A DNA stretch of 64,000 bases from Agrobacterium tumefaciens (GCA_025559845.1 CP048470.1:2217001-2281000); one strand, 5' to 3'; numbered from the stretch's first letter, positions 35,648 to 44,806 are shown. Numbers and translations: made by a program. The notes: generated by a model from the sequence alone, not told the origin.

Positions 35648-36694
35648 TCATGCTTGGGAAAAAGTGAGCTGCACCTTGCAGGCGCGGGTCCTGTCGCCGG
35701 CCTGCTCGAAGGCCGCCGCCGCTTCTTCCAACGGAAAGCTGTGCGAGATGATTGGCCGCACATCGATCTCACGGGATGAGATCAACGCAGCAGCTATTGC
35801 GAACTCTTCGTGGAAACGTTGCGATCCACGCCAGAGCACTTCCTTCCCGACAAGCGCATTGAGCGGGATGGTGATGTCACCTGTCACTCCCACCTGAACG
35901 ATGGTACCACGCGGCTTTATTGCGGCAAATGCGCTCCTCAGGGCGGGCGCGGCAGCAGAGCAATCGAAAATGATGTCGAAGTAACCCTTGTTGTCCTGGT
36001 AGGGGATGAGGTTTTCGGCATTGGTGGCAACGTTGATCGTACGATCCGCGCCCATCGCAGGAGCCCGTGCAAGGGCTCCGTCCGCCAGGTCGGTAACAAC
36101 GATCTCAGACGCTCCAGCGTGGCGCACGGCCGCAACGGTCAATAATCCGATCGGTCCAGCGCCGGTCACCAGAACGTTTAGACCGGCGAGGTCGCCTGCT
36201 TGCGCGACGGCATGCAGGCAGACCGCAAGCGGTTCGGTGCAGGCCGCTTCTGCAGCCGTCACATCCTTGCCAACTAGAGCGCATTGTTTGGCCGACACAA
36301 CCAGCCTGTCCCTGAACATGCCCTGTTCATGTGGCATGCGCATGGCACTTCCCATGAACCGCATTTCGAGGCAGTGAATTGGCTGGTCCTTCTTGCAAAA
36401 AAGACAATGGCCGCAGGGCTGCGATGGGTTGACGGCCACAAGTTGGCCGATCACCAGATTGCTTATGCCGCTTCCAAGCGCCCGAACATAACCTGAGGCT
36501 TCGTGACCTGAGATGATCGGTTCACGCACGCGCACCGGTCCGAACCCGCCATCCTGATAATAATGAAGATCCGATCCACAGATCCCACCCGCGGCCATCT
36601 GCAGTAGGACTTCGCCTGGTCCTGGACCTGGGACACTTTGAGTTTCTATTTCCAGATGCCGCCTGCCGTGAAGACGTGCCACGCGTGTCTGCAT
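35648..36694 (-). CDS. Zinc alcohol dehydrogenase, L-idonate/L-gulonate 5-dehydrogenase type
   Basis: A 348-residue medium-chain dehydrogenase. The catalytic zinc site is Cys39, His64 and Glu65 (GGICGSDLHYYQ, SGHEASG). The structural zinc cysteines are 94, 97, 100 and 108. It strongly recalls E. coli IdnD: GGICGSDLHYYQ, NPSQPCGHC, MRFMGSAM, and the end GDRTRACKVQL. It should oxidise a C5 hydroxyl of L-idonate or, as in a known L-gulonate route, give fructuronate that leads through mannonate to UxuA. The ATG at 36694 follows GAAGGGAA. UxuB, needed for the latter route, is not in the window. Confidence 0.85.
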   Translation of the reverse strand: MQTRVARLHGRRHLEIETQSVPGPGPGEVLLQMAAGGICGSDLHYYQDGGFGPVRVREPIISGHEASGYVRALGSGISNLVIGQLVAVNPSQPCGHCLFCKKDQPIHCLEMRFMGSAMRMPHEQGMFRDRLVVSAKQCALVGKDVTAAEAACTEPLAVCLHAVAQAGDLAGLNVLVTGAGPIGLLTVAAVRHAGASEIVVTDLADGALARAPAMGADRTINVATNAENLIPYQDNKGYFDIIFDCSAAAPALRSAFAAIKPRGTIVQVGVTGDITIPLNALVGKEVLWRGSQRFHEEFAIAAALISSREIDVRPIISHSFPLEEAAAAFEQAGDRTRACKVQLTFSQA

Positions 36695-36753
36695 GACTGA
36701 TTCCCTTCTCTCATGAAATAAGGAGGGACGCGGGATAGCCGCGCCCCATTGTC

Positions 36754-38160
36754 TTAACGGATCAGACCGAGCTGTGTCGGTAACCAGAGGGTGACCGCCG
36801 GAATGAAGGTAATCAGTGCCAGGGCAATGAAGAGCGGGATCATCCATGGCAGGATCGCCAACGTTGTCCGTTCAACCGACATCTTCGATATGCGGGACAG
36901 GACGAAAAGCACCATCCCGACAGGCGGCGTGAGGAGGCCGATCATGAGGTTGAGGGTCACGATCAAACCAAGCTGGACAGGATCGATGCCGTAACGTGCC
37001 GCAACCGGCATGAGAATAGGCACGAGAATGCTGATTGCCGCTATTGTGTCGAGGAATGCTCCCACCACCAGAAGCAGAACGTTGACGATGATCAGGAACG
37101 TCCACCAATTGCTGGTCATCGAAAACATGAAGTCTGAAAAGAGCTGGGCCGCCTGGCTGACCGTCAAAAGCCAAGCAAAGATTGACGCTGCTGTCACGAT
37201 GAAAAGAACGGATGCAGTTGTCTCGATTGTGTCGAACGTTGCCTTCGACAAGGTTTTGAAAGTCATCGTACGATAGCGCACAAGCCCAAGAAAGAGCGAC
37301 CACAGCACAGCCGCTACCGCAGCTTCTGTCGGCGTGAACCACCCCATCGTCATGCCGCCGATGAGGAGGACGGGCGTCATCAAGGCCATCACTGCCGAAA
37401 AGTCATAATACCAGTCGAGTGCAACAAGGACGACAAGTCCAAGCAGGACGGCCACATTGATAGACAGTCCAGCGACGATCATAAGATAAACAGCAACAGG
37501 AAACGCGAGAACGATCACAACTTCTATCGATGCTGAAAGGAGCTGTTTCAGTTCAAAGGGCGTATCCGACCCCCAGCCCTTGCGCTTGGCAAAGACATAA
37601 ACCGTCAGCATCATGAGGACGGTCATGACAACACCGGGTATGATGCCAGCCATGAATAGAGCACCGATCGAGGCGTTCGCCATCATTCCGTAGATCACGA
37701 AGGGCAGGGATGGAGGGAAGATTGGCCCAAGCGTGGCCGAGGCTGCAGTCACGCCTACGGCTGCCTCAACCGGGTAGCCGTGATCTTTCATTGCTTTGAT
37801 TTCGATCGTCCCGATGCCGGCGGCGTCGGCAAGTGCCGTTCCAGACATGCCGGAGAAAACGACGGAGCCAATAATGTTCACCTGAGCAAGACCACCCTTC
37901 ATCCAGCCGACCAAGGCAAGCGCAAATCGGTAGATACGACTTGTCACGCCCGCGATGTTCATCAGATTTCCGGCAAGAATGAAGAAGGGAACCGCGATCA
38001 GTGGAAAGCTCTCCACACCTGCGATCATGCGCTGGGCGGCGATGATGTCGGGCGCGACGTCGTAAATGACGAGATAAAGTAGCGACGAGACAGCCATTGA
38101 AACCGCAACGGGCGTACCGATGATGAGAAGCAGAAGAAAGGAGCCGATGAGCAGAAGCAT
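36754..38160 (-). CDS. TRAP transporter large permease (DctM)
   Basis: A 468-residue protein with about 12 transmembrane helices. It starts MLLLIGSFLLLLIIGTPVAV and contains VVFSGMSGTALADAAG, GPIFPPSLPFVIYG and LMIGLLTPPVGMVLFVLS, all typical of the DctM family. It forms the sodium-driven channel with the small subunit encoded 3 nt upstream. The substrate is expected to be a hexonate such as L-gulonate, L-idonate or mannonate, inferred from the following genes. Confidence 0.92.
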   Translation of the reverse strand: MLLLIGSFLLLLIIGTPVAVSMAVSSLLYLVIYDVAPDIIAAQRMIAGVESFPLIAVPFFILAGNLMNIAGVTSRIYRFALALVGWMKGGLAQVNIIGSVVFSGMSGTALADAAGIGTIEIKAMKDHGYPVEAAVGVTAASATLGPIFPPSLPFVIYGMMANASIGALFMAGIIPGVVMTVLMMLTVYVFAKRKGWGSDTPFELKQLLSASIEVVIVLAFPVAVYLMIVAGLSINVAVLLGLVVLVALDWYYDFSAVMALMTPVLLIGGMTMGWFTPTEAAVAAVLWSLFLGLVRYRTMTFKTLSKATFDTIETTASVLFIVTAASIFAWLLTVSQAAQLFSDFMFSMTSNWWTFLIIVNVLLLVVGAFLDTIAAISILVPILMPVAARYGIDPVQLGLIVTLNLMIGLLTPPVGMVLFVLSRISKMSVERTTLAILPWMIPLFIALALITFIPAVTLWLPTQLGLIR

Positions 38161-38163
38161 AAT

Positions 38164-38739
38164 CTATATTCCCTGTGTGCTAACGGCTTCCTGAGCCTTC
38201 TCACGGATTGTCTGTTTGCTTGTGATGTCCTTGATGAAATTGTGCAGGGCGCGAACGAACATCAGCACGAAGGCTGCAAAAACGGTGTAGAAAACGATGC
38301 CACGCGGGAGGTCTACAGTGACCATGCGCTCGTCGCCGACGATTTCGAGATACCGCCACATAAGCCACGTTATGTAGGCAAAGAAGCTGATGGTGATCAG
38401 GTCGACGACAAGCTCCAAGGCGCGACCGACAGGTTTTGACAGGAAACGGTAAATCAGGTCGACGTGAATGTGCCGGAACATGCGCACGCACATGACCGAA
38501 CCGAGAAAAACCACGACAACGAGACAATTGGCGGCAATTTCTTCCGTCCATGCGAAACTATCGTTAAGGACATAGCGGGTGAAGAATTGCAGGAAGACGC
38601 ACAGCCCCATACCCCAGAAGACGGCAAGGGTCAGCCAGTCCTCTAGCGCATAGGGGGAAAGATCAACCGGGCCGACTTCTTCCTCGAAAGCGTGCGCCAT
38701 TTCTTCGACGCTGACAGGGGCGTGCTGATGGTCAGTCAT
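38164..38739 (-). CDS. TRAP transporter small permease (DctQ)
   Basis: A 191-residue four-helix membrane protein: LEDWLTLAVFWGMGLCVFLQ, AWTEEIAANCLVVVVFLGS, HVDLIYRFLSK and IVFYTVFAAFVLMFVRALHN. The ATG at 38739 follows GGAGTCCC; a longer reading frame starts inside the intergenic hairpin region and is not supported. Partner of the DctM subunit. Confidence 0.9.
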   Translation of the reverse strand: MTDHQHAPVSVEEMAHAFEEEVGPVDLSPYALEDWLTLAVFWGMGLCVFLQFFTRYVLNDSFAWTEEIAANCLVVVVFLGSVMCVRMFRHIHVDLIYRFLSKPVGRALELVVDLITISFFAYITWLMWRYLEIVGDERMVTVDLPRGIVFYTVFAAFVLMFVRALHNFIKDITSKQTIREKAQEAVSTQGI

Positions 38740-38772
38740 TGAGGGACTCCAGGCAGAAGGTCTTGATGGGGT

Positions 38773-38801
38773 GCATCCCGGCCCAGTCGGAGCCGGGATG
38801 C
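38773..38801 (-). other. Hairpin between dctP and dctQ
   Basis: Perfect 10-bp stem GCATCCCGGC / GCCGGGATGC with a 9-nt loop, 9 nt after the dctP stop. No T run. Likely an RNA 3'-end stabiliser or attenuator that favours receptor expression. Confidence 0.6.
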
Positions 38802-38810
38802 TCACATGCA

Positions 38811-39785
38811 TCACTTGATGGCGCGAATTGCGTCCCAGTCGGCTTTTTCGTAGCCGAAGTCTTCGAGCTTCACCTTTTCGATGACGTTCTTCTCGAAGTC
38901 TGCCTTGTCGACTTCAGCGACATTGATACCCTTGGATTTGAACTCGTCGACGAGTGCGAGTTCACGGGCTTCGATTGTCTTGGTTGTACGCGCAGCCGCT
39001 TCCTGCATGACCTCGGTGAAGATCTTTTTGTCTTCATCCGAGAGGCTTGCCCAGCGTGTCTTGGAGACCAGGGTGTTGAGGTGGTCAACGATGTGACCGC
39101 TGAGGACGATGTTTTTCTGAACCTCGTAGAATTTTTTCGCCTCAATCGTCGTCAACGGGTTTTCCTGTGCCTCCACAGTTCCGTTTTGAAGCGCGAGATA
39201 GACTTCTGCAAAAGCGATCGGCGTCGTGTTCGCACCGCAAGCGCGCGGCATCGCGAGATAGGCAGGAACGTCGGGAACGCGCATCTTCAACCCGGCCATA
39301 TCCGAGCATTTCGCAATCGGCTTGTTCGAGGTTGTATGTCGAGTACCGTAATAGCTGACCGCGACGATGTGGTTGCCCGTCTTGTCTTCATAACCCTTTG
39401 CGAGTTTTTTGAAGACGTCACTCTTGGTGTAGGCAATAAGGTGGCTCGGATCACGGAAAATGTAAGGGAAATAGGTGACGCCGATCGGCTTGTGATCACG
39501 GGCGGCAAAGCTTGAGCCGGAAATGATAATATCGACCGTGCCGAGCTTCAGACCCTGGTTAATATCGGCTTCCTTGCCGAGCTGGGATGCCGGAAACACG
39601 TCGATTTTGTAGCGACCATCGGTACGCTTGGCGATCTCTTCTGCCGCCCAGACCGAGTCCGTGTGGAACGGTTCGGATGTTTCATAGACGTGTGCCCACT
39701 TAAGAGCGGTTTGAGCTTGTGCAGCAAAGGTCGACAATAGAATTGCCGCTGTTGCACCCATCAAGGTTGTCAATCTGATTTTCAT
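38811..39785 (-). CDS. TRAP transporter binding protein (DctP), hexonate type
   Basis: A 324-residue periplasmic receptor with a Sec signal (MKIRLTTLMGATAAILLSTF, cleaved near AQA). Family motifs are DVFPASQLGKEADINQGLKL, the ligand Arg in MAGLKMRVPDVPAY, and GANTTPIAFAEVYLALQNG followed by VEAQENPLTTI. GGAGGAGTTAAG precedes the ATG at 39785. First gene of the transport/catabolic operon, directly after the convergently or co-transcribed gntR on the same strand. Confidence 0.92.
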   Translation of the reverse strand: MKIRLTTLMGATAAILLSTFAAQAQTALKWAHVYETSEPFHTDSVWAAEEIAKRTDGRYKIDVFPASQLGKEADINQGLKLGTVDIIISGSSFAARDHKPIGVTYFPYIFRDPSHLIAYTKSDVFKKLAKGYEDKTGNHIVAVSYYGTRHTTSNKPIAKCSDMAGLKMRVPDVPAYLAMPRACGANTTPIAFAEVYLALQNGTVEAQENPLTTIEAKKFYEVQKNIVLSGHIVDHLNTLVSKTRWASLSDEDKKIFTEVMQEAAARTTKTIEARELALVDEFKSKGINVAEVDKADFEKNVIEKVKLEDFGYEKADWDAIRAIK

Positions 39786-39849
39786 TCTTAACTCCTCCCG
39801 AATTAAAGTCAGACCAGTTGCATTCTCCCGCCACCGCGTGCGCTGGCGA

Positions 39850-40566
39850 TCAGTCCTCTCCGATTGTTTCCTCCCCGAAACTTTCGGAAAATCTCCTTTG
39901 AGACAAGGTCAGGTGCTGCCGCATTGCCTCACGCGCGCCCTCCGGGTCATTGGCCGCGATTGCTTCACGGACAACCCGATGCTCATCTACCGCGAGGTTC
40001 CAGCTGTGGGGGCCTTCAAAATAGCTGGCGAGCTTCTGGAAATAGGGGGACAGACTGCGCTCGTCATAAATCAGGCCTGTGAACCTGTTGAGCGCGGAAT
40101 TGCCGATTATATCGGCGATAGCTGTGTGGAAGGCGCGGTCTAAATGAAGTGCCTGCGGCGAATTGTTGACTGAATTGGCCATGCGTTCGATGATGTCATC
40201 CAGTCTGGCGATGGCATCGGGACCCGCAATGCGCGCCGCCTCTTCAGCGATCGCGCTCTCGATGATGCATCTCGCCTGCAGGATCTCGAAGGGGCCATGG
40301 GCGTCGGGGACCGGGGAAGCCTGCTCCTGCGGCCGTCCTGCTGCGTTGACGTAGACGCCTGAACCCATACGAATGTGGATATGGCCTTCCACTTCGAGAA
40401 CAATAAGCGCTTCGCGGACCGTCGGACGGGAAACGCCAAATCGTTCGGCAAGATCACGCTCCGCCGGCAGACGCTGACCGTCTACCAACTCTCCAGTTTC
40501 GATGAGTAAACGAATTCGCTCCGCGACCAGCCTGTAAAGGCGGCGCGGCTCCAAAGCCACGAACAT
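39850..40566 (-). CDS. GntR-family (FadR/FCD) regulator of hexonate operon
   Basis: A 238-residue regulator with winged helix LPAERDLAERFGVSRPTVREALIVLEVEGHI and the motif GSGVYV, followed by an FCD domain (RAFHTAIADIIGN, DEHRVVREAIAAND, MRQHL). It resembles UxuR/ExuR-type FadR regulators of uronate use. The ATG at 40566 follows GGGAGGAAATC. It is upstream of the TRAP genes on the same strand. A palindromic FadR-type site at 40609-40625 suggests autoregulation of the whole unit. Confidence 0.88.
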   Translation of the reverse strand: MFVALEPRRLYRLVAERIRLLIETGELVDGQRLPAERDLAERFGVSRPTVREALIVLEVEGHIHIRMGSGVYVNAAGRPQEQASPVPDAHGPFEILQARCIIESAIAEEAARIAGPDAIARLDDIIERMANSVNNSPQALHLDRAFHTAIADIIGNSALNRFTGLIYDERSLSPYFQKLASYFEGPHSWNLAVDEHRVVREAIAANDPEGAREAMRQHLTLSQRRFSESFGEETIGED

Positions 40567-40608
40567 GATTTCCTCCCGACGCGAAAGTCTCCCCCCTTCG
40601 CGCAAGCG

Positions 40609-40625
40609 GTAAGATTGTCTTACCA
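40609..40625. promoter_or_regulatory. FadR-type palindrome upstream of gntR
   Basis: GTAAGA-TTG-TCTTAC (40609-40623) overlaps TTGTCTTACCA (40615-40625), which fits the FadR-family pattern TnGTnnnACnA exactly. It lies about 45 nt upstream of the gntR start. A near match, TGGTCTGACTT on the minus strand, occurs upstream of dctP around 39807-39817. Confidence 0.55.
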
Positions 40626-40820
40626 ATTTAATTTGTGATCGTTCAGCTCGATAAAGTCAATCCGAGAGATGTTAAAAAATTAGATCGATACAAGTCATTG
40701 TTATAAATAGGTATTTACGAAATTCAGACGTCTTGTTGTTGTTCGTCCGTTGCGGAAATTGGTCAGGTGGCTAGGCCGCCATACGACTCGTAAGCCTTAT
40801 GACGGCTGCACCAAGACGCG

Positions 40821-41507
40821 TCAGGTGGTGGCCGACGTAAGCTTCAGTTTCCCGTCCTCGCTGACGATGAGGCCAAGTTCGGCGTAATCGCCGATCGAGA
40901 GATGCGGCCCGTCGGTGGGGTGGGAGTGTGTTGTGTTGATAACGACAACAGTGGCTCCCATACGCTCTCCCGCTTCAATACCCGCAGGCGCATCTTCAAA
41001 GACAACACAGTTCTCGGGCAGTATTCCAAGCAACGCCGCCGCTTTTTTATAGCCCTCGGGATCCGGCTTTCCGTCTACAACATCTTCGGCGCATATCATG
41101 ACTTCGGGCGGTGTCAATCCGGCCGCCGCCAGCCTGCGTTCGGCAAGTACACGCGCTGCAGAGGTGACGATGGCCCACGTGCCGACAGGGAGTTTCTTCA
41201 GGAACTCGGCCGCACCCGGGATCTGGATGATGCCATCTACGTCATCCATTTCCTTTTGGAGTAGGATGGCCGCCTGTTCATCGACATCAAGGCCAGGCAC
41301 TGCTTCGCGTCGAACGACCTCTGATGCCCGCATGCCGTGGATGCGATTGAGAAAGGCGTTGGGTTCGATGCCGTTCGCGACAGCCCATTCACGCCAGACA
41401 CGTTCCACAACGGCAATGGAATTGACCAACGTTCCGTCCATATCGAAGAGGAACGCGGAATGTTCGCGCGTCAAGGCGGCCTCAGCCTTTGTTACTTTGT
41501 TGTGCAT
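40821..41507 (-). CDS. HAD-superfamily sugar-phosphate phosphatase
   Basis: A 228-residue HAD hydrolase with the nucleophile motif FLFDMDGTLVNS (Asp22, Asp24), the Thr/Ser motif IVTSAARVLAERRL, Lys in GKPDPEGYKKAAAL and the acidic motif VVFEDAPAGIEAG. The small helical cap between motifs 1 and 2 (HGMRASEVVRREAVPG) resembles the YfbT/2-deoxyglucose-6-phosphatase group. Substrate unknown. It stands alone between the gntR promoter region and minC. Confidence 0.85.
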   Translation of the reverse strand: MHNKVTKAEAALTREHSAFLFDMDGTLVNSIAVVERVWREWAVANGIEPNAFLNRIHGMRASEVVRREAVPGLDVDEQAAILLQKEMDDVDGIIQIPGAAEFLKKLPVGTWAIVTSAARVLAERRLAAAGLTPPEVMICAEDVVDGKPDPEGYKKAAALLGILPENCVVFEDAPAGIEAGERMGATVVVINTTHSHPTDGPHLSIGDYAELGLIVSEDGKLKLTSATT

Positions 41508-41944
41508 GTGAGTTCCTGATGTTCTTGCCTGTTCGTTGACGGACTGCGCTCCTCTCTAGCGTATAGCTCAGAGCGACGGAATCATTTTCATCTACCTCCC
41601 CGTCAACCGCAGTCTCTGATGGGCAAGATTTAACCCAAGCCTGGCGCAAGCTTGCCGTCCCAGAATCGGACAATTGATGATACCTCTGACTCGACACGCT
41701 TCGTTGCCCTTTGCACGGGTTCAGTGTTTCAGGTTGCGAAGAGATGCGCATTGACTGAGCTTGGTCATGCTCGTTTCAAAATGAAGATATGGAATTAAAA
41801 TCAATGGATGAGCCGGGTTTTTCGATGTTTTTAAAGAAGCATTCTGGCGCGGCGATTTCTTAACGGCGAGATCATTTTCGCCATGACGTTAACCTTTTGT
41901 TAACCAAATTAGAGCTACCTGATGTCAACGATTTGTTTACCAAG
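41508..41944. other. Intergenic region upstream of minC and the HAD gene
   Basis: 437 bp between divergent genes with no credible gene. The right 130 bp are AT-rich and include a CtrA-type site at 41889-41903, so the minC promoter is expected there. No strong hairpin or repeat was noticed in the left part. Confidence 0.55.
41889..41903. promoter_or_regulatory. CtrA-type binding site upstream of minC
   Basis: TTAACCTTTTGTTAA is an exact TTAA-N7-TTAA, followed by C, 41 nt before the minC ATG. GTTAACC occurs twice in direct repeat (41888-41894, 41899-41905). It matches the consensus of the alphaproteobacterial cell-cycle regulator CtrA. Confidence 0.7.
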
Positions 41945-42676
41945 ATGACCGAAGTGCTAACAGACCAACGTTCGATCCGCATTAAAGGCCGCTCCTTTCT
42001 GGCCGTTGTCCTATCGCCTGAGGCGCCCGTCGAGCAGTGGCTGGAGAGGCTTGACGATCTGGCGGCTCGCTCAGCCGGCTTTTTCCTGGCGCGGCCCGTC
42101 GTGCTTGATGTAGCAGATCTCCAGGTCGACAAAGCGGGCCTGAAGGCGCTTCTCGCCGCGTTGACGGAACGCAACGTCGGTATCATGGGCATTGAGGGTG
42201 TGCGTCCCTCGATGATCGAGCCCGGTATGCCTCCTGCCTTGAAGGGCGGCAAGCCTGCATCCGATGTCGAGGTTGAGCCTGTAGCGTCAGCACCTGTTGA
42301 GGCTGAAGAGCCAAAACCGCGATCGATCAACGAAGTTCGTGCCGTCGTCCAGTCGCTTGTCATCAACGAACCTGTCAGGTCCGGCCAGTCGATCATGTTT
42401 CCGGAAGGCGATGTGACGATTATTGGCTCGGTTGCCTCAGGAGCCGAGATCATCGCGGGCGGCTCTATCCACGTTTATGGGGCCCTGAGGGGCAGAGCCA
42501 TGGCGGGATCACTTGGCAATGTTACGTCACGCATCTTTTGCCGCAAGCTTGAAGCCGAGCTTCTCGCAATCGACGGCGTCTATAAGGTCGCTGAAGATAT
42601 AGACGAGAAGCTGCGCGGTCAGCCGGTCCAGCTTTGGCTGGAGAACGATACAATCAAAGCAGAAAAACTCAATTGA
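41945..42676 (+). CDS. minC: Septum site-determining protein MinC
   Basis: A 243-residue FtsZ antagonist. The N-terminal domain (SIRIKGRSFLAVVLSP through about 110) destabilises FtsZ polymers; the C-terminal beta-helix domain (SIMFPEGDVTIIGSVASGAE, then GGSIHVYGALRGRAMAG) binds MinD. The ATG at 41945 is preferred; an in-frame TTG at 41897 lies inside the CtrA-type site. No strong Shine-Dalgarno. First gene of minCDE, with minD 35 nt later. Confidence 0.95.
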   Translation: MTEVLTDQRSIRIKGRSFLAVVLSPEAPVEQWLERLDDLAARSAGFFLARPVVLDVADLQVDKAGLKALLAALTERNVGIMGIEGVRPSMIEPGMPPALKGGKPASDVEVEPVASAPVEAEEPKPRSINEVRAVVQSLVINEPVRSGQSIMFPEGDVTIIGSVASGAEIIAGGSIHVYGALRGRAMAGSLGNVTSRIFCRKLEAELLAIDGVYKVAEDIDEKLRGQPVQLWLENDTIKAEKLN

Positions 42677-42711
42677 GCCAAAATGGCCAGAAAACAGGAC
42701 AGGAGAGCAAT

Positions 42712-43527
42712 ATGGGGAAGGTAGTCGTCGTAACTTCCGGAAAGGGCGGGGTCGGCAAGACCACCTCGACTGCTGCGCTGGGCGCTGCTCTGGCACAGAA
42801 CAAGCAGAAAGTCGTCGTCGTGGATTTTGATGTCGGCCTGCGCAACCTGGATCTCGTCATGGGTGCCGAGCGTCGCGTCGTCTATGACCTCGTCAACGTT
42901 ATCCAGGGTGATGCGAAGCTGACCCAGGCGCTTATCCGTGACAAGCGCCTCGAAACGTTGTTTCTCCTGCCAGCCTCCCAGACAAGGGACAAGGACAATT
43001 TGACACCGGAAGGCGTCGAATGGGTCATCAACGAACTCAGAAAACACTTCGACTGGGTAATTTGTGATAGTCCTGCGGGTATCGAGCGCGGTGCAACGCT
43101 CGCAATGCGCCACGCCGATGTCGCGGTCGTTGTCACCAATCCAGAAGTGTCTTCCGTCCGCGATTCCGATCGCATCATCGGGCTGCTCGATTCCAAGACC
43201 GTGAAAGCAGAACGGGGCGAGCGCATGGAAAAGCACCTTCTGCTTACCCGCTATGATCCCGCTCGCGCCGAACGGGGCGATATGCTGAAGGTCGATGACG
43301 TCCTGGAAATCCTCTCCATTCCTCTGCTGGGCATCATTCCAGAAAGCTCGGATGTTCTTCGGGCGTCGAATGTCGGTTCCCCGGTAACGCTGGCCGATGC
43401 ACGCTGCGCACCGGCGATGGCCTATTTTGATGCCGCGCGGCGCCTCTCCGGTGAAGAGATCCCTGTTGTCGTACCAGGTGAGAAGCGTGGTATCTTCTCG
43501 AAGATCTTCGCAAGGAGGGCTGCATGA
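42712..43527 (+). CDS. minD: Septum site-determining ATPase MinD
   Basis: A 271-residue ParA-like ATPase with deviant Walker A ([10 protein letters not shown], residues 9-18), Walker A' region [11 protein letters not shown] and Walker [13 protein letters not shown]. The C-terminal amphipathic membrane helix ([13 protein letters not shown]) is intact. It recruits MinC to the membrane and is released by MinE. ATG at 42712 after GGAGAGCAAT. Overlaps minE by ATGA. Confidence 0.97.
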   Translation: MGKVVVVTSGKGGVGKTTSTAALGAALAQNKQKVVVVDFDVGLRNLDLVMGAERRVVYDLVNVIQGDAKLTQALIRDKRLETLFLLPASQTRDKDNLTPEGVEWVINELRKHFDWVICDSPAGIERGATLAMRHADVAVVVTNPEVSSVRDSDRIIGLLDSKTVKAERGERMEKHLLLTRYDPARAERGDMLKVDDVLEILSIPLLGIIPESSDVLRASNVGSPVTLADARCAPAMAYFDAARRLSGEEIPVVVPGEKRGIFSKIFARRAA

Positions 43528-43784
43528 GCATCTTCAGTCTTTTTCGCAAGCAGAAGTCTGCGCCACTTGCGCGCGAACGTCTGCAGGTTTTGCTCGCGCA
43601 TGAGCGGGCATCGTCAGGGTCCGATCTTGTCGCAATCCTGAGAGAAGAAATCCTCGCAGTGATTTCAAAACATGTGCAAATCGACAACGACAAGGTTCAG
43701 GTTCGAATGGACCGCGACGAGCACGTATCTGTGCTGGAAATCGATGTCGAGATCCCGCTTGGGACAGACCTGAAGGCGGCTTGA
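43524..43784 (+). CDS. minE: Cell division topological specificity factor MinE
   Basis: An 86-residue protein: N-terminal membrane/MinD-interacting segment [20 protein letters not shown] and the dimerisation part ([20 protein letters not shown], then [10 protein letters not shown]). It triggers MinD ATP hydrolysis and sets the pole-to-pole pattern. Length is normal. Translationally coupled to minD. Confidence 0.96.
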   Translation: MSIFSLFRKQKSAPLARERLQVLLAHERASSGSDLVAILREEILAVISKHVQIDNDKVQVRMDRDEHVSVLEIDVEIPLGTDLKAA

Positions 43785-43803
43785 TTGACCGTTCGTTCAG
43801 ACA

Positions 43804-43831
43804 ACGCCGCCGGTTCATCAATCGGCGGCGT
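43804..43831. terminator. Terminator between minE and convergent binding-protein gene
   Basis: ACGCCGCCG / CGGCGGCGT, a perfect 9-bp stem with a 10-nt loop, in the 51-bp gap. A T-rich stretch (GCTTATT) follows on the plus strand. Confidence 0.65.
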
Positions 43832-43835
43832 GTGC

Positions 43836-44738
43836 TTATTCAACGGTCGTATCAATCGGGTTTCGGAACGTGGCAGCAAGATCGTCGGGCAAGGGACGCC
43901 GGAGGTTCAGTCCGTGCGGCGGGATCGGTGCATTGAACCATTTGTCGTAGATCTTGTCGATCTCGCCACTGGAATAGATTTTAGCCAGAGCGCCATTTAC
44001 TGTATCTCTAAAGTCAGTGTCACCATGCCGCATCATCAATCCATATGGTTGGGGAGGGGCAAGGTAGTCACTTGAAATGGTGTAGTCGGCAGGTTTTCCG
44101 GTCTCTGCGACGAATGACCTCAACAGTATGTCGTCCATAATGAAGGCCGACGCACGACCTTCTGTCACCATATCGAAGCCACCCTTTGTGCTGTCGTTCT
44201 GAAGGACGGCGATGCTCATGTTCTTGCGCCGGTTCAAGGCGTTCAATTGACTGATATTGATCGTTCCCGTTGTCACGGAAACGGTCCTCCCGGCAAGATC
44301 GTCGACCGTCTTCAACTGGCTTGAGCTGAGGGACACGTACCGGGTACCTGTCAGAAAAATGCCGTACGAAAACCAGACGGCCTTGCGCCGTTCTTCCGTA
44401 TTGGTGCTGGCGACACATTCGAGGTCGATCGCTCCGCTGTTGAGCATCATGACCCGGTTACTTGGTGTCCGTTCGACGAATTCGATCCTGATGTCCGGGC
44501 GGCCGAGCTTTTCCCTGATTGTCGCAGTCACAAAGAGACAAAGATCGATACTGTAGCCGATGGGGCTCGCGTCGGCCGCGAGATAGGAAAACGGCATGTT
44601 GTTGTCGCCGTAGCCGATTTTGATGATGCCGGTCCGCGCTATCGTATCGAGGGTAGGGGGCTGTGCCTCGACGTCAGACGCGATAACTGGTGTAGCGGGG
44701 ATTATGATTAAGGCAACCCACAATGCAGAACACTTCAT
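43836..44738 (-). CDS. Amino-acid ABC binding protein (GltI-like), orphan copy 1
   Basis: A 300-residue periplasmic family-3 binding protein. Signal peptide MKCSALWVALIIIPATPVIA. Glutamate/aspartate-receptor features: IKIGYGDNNMPFSYLAADAS, GYSIDLCLFVTATI, AIDLECVASTNTEERRKAVW, TVDDLAGRTVSVTTGTINI and the C-terminal KWFNAPIPPHGLNLRRPLPD. The ATG at 44738 is preferred to one at 44786. No permease or ATPase is adjacent. It is a close paralogue of the next gene and follows it by 68 nt. Confidence 0.88.
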   Translation of the reverse strand: MKCSALWVALIIIPATPVIASDVEAQPPTLDTIARTGIIKIGYGDNNMPFSYLAADASPIGYSIDLCLFVTATIREKLGRPDIRIEFVERTPSNRVMMLNSGAIDLECVASTNTEERRKAVWFSYGIFLTGTRYVSLSSSQLKTVDDLAGRTVSVTTGTINISQLNALNRRKNMSIAVLQNDSTKGGFDMVTEGRASAFIMDDILLRSFVAETGKPADYTISSDYLAPPQPYGLMMRHGDTDFRDTVNGALAKIYSSGEIDKIYDKWFNAPIPPHGLNLRRPLPDDLAATFRNPIDTTVE

Positions 44739-44806
44739 AGGGGGGCTCCAGACACGTGATCCATCGAGATTAAAGCTTGGTGACAACCGGTTTCATACCG
44801 CCGCGC

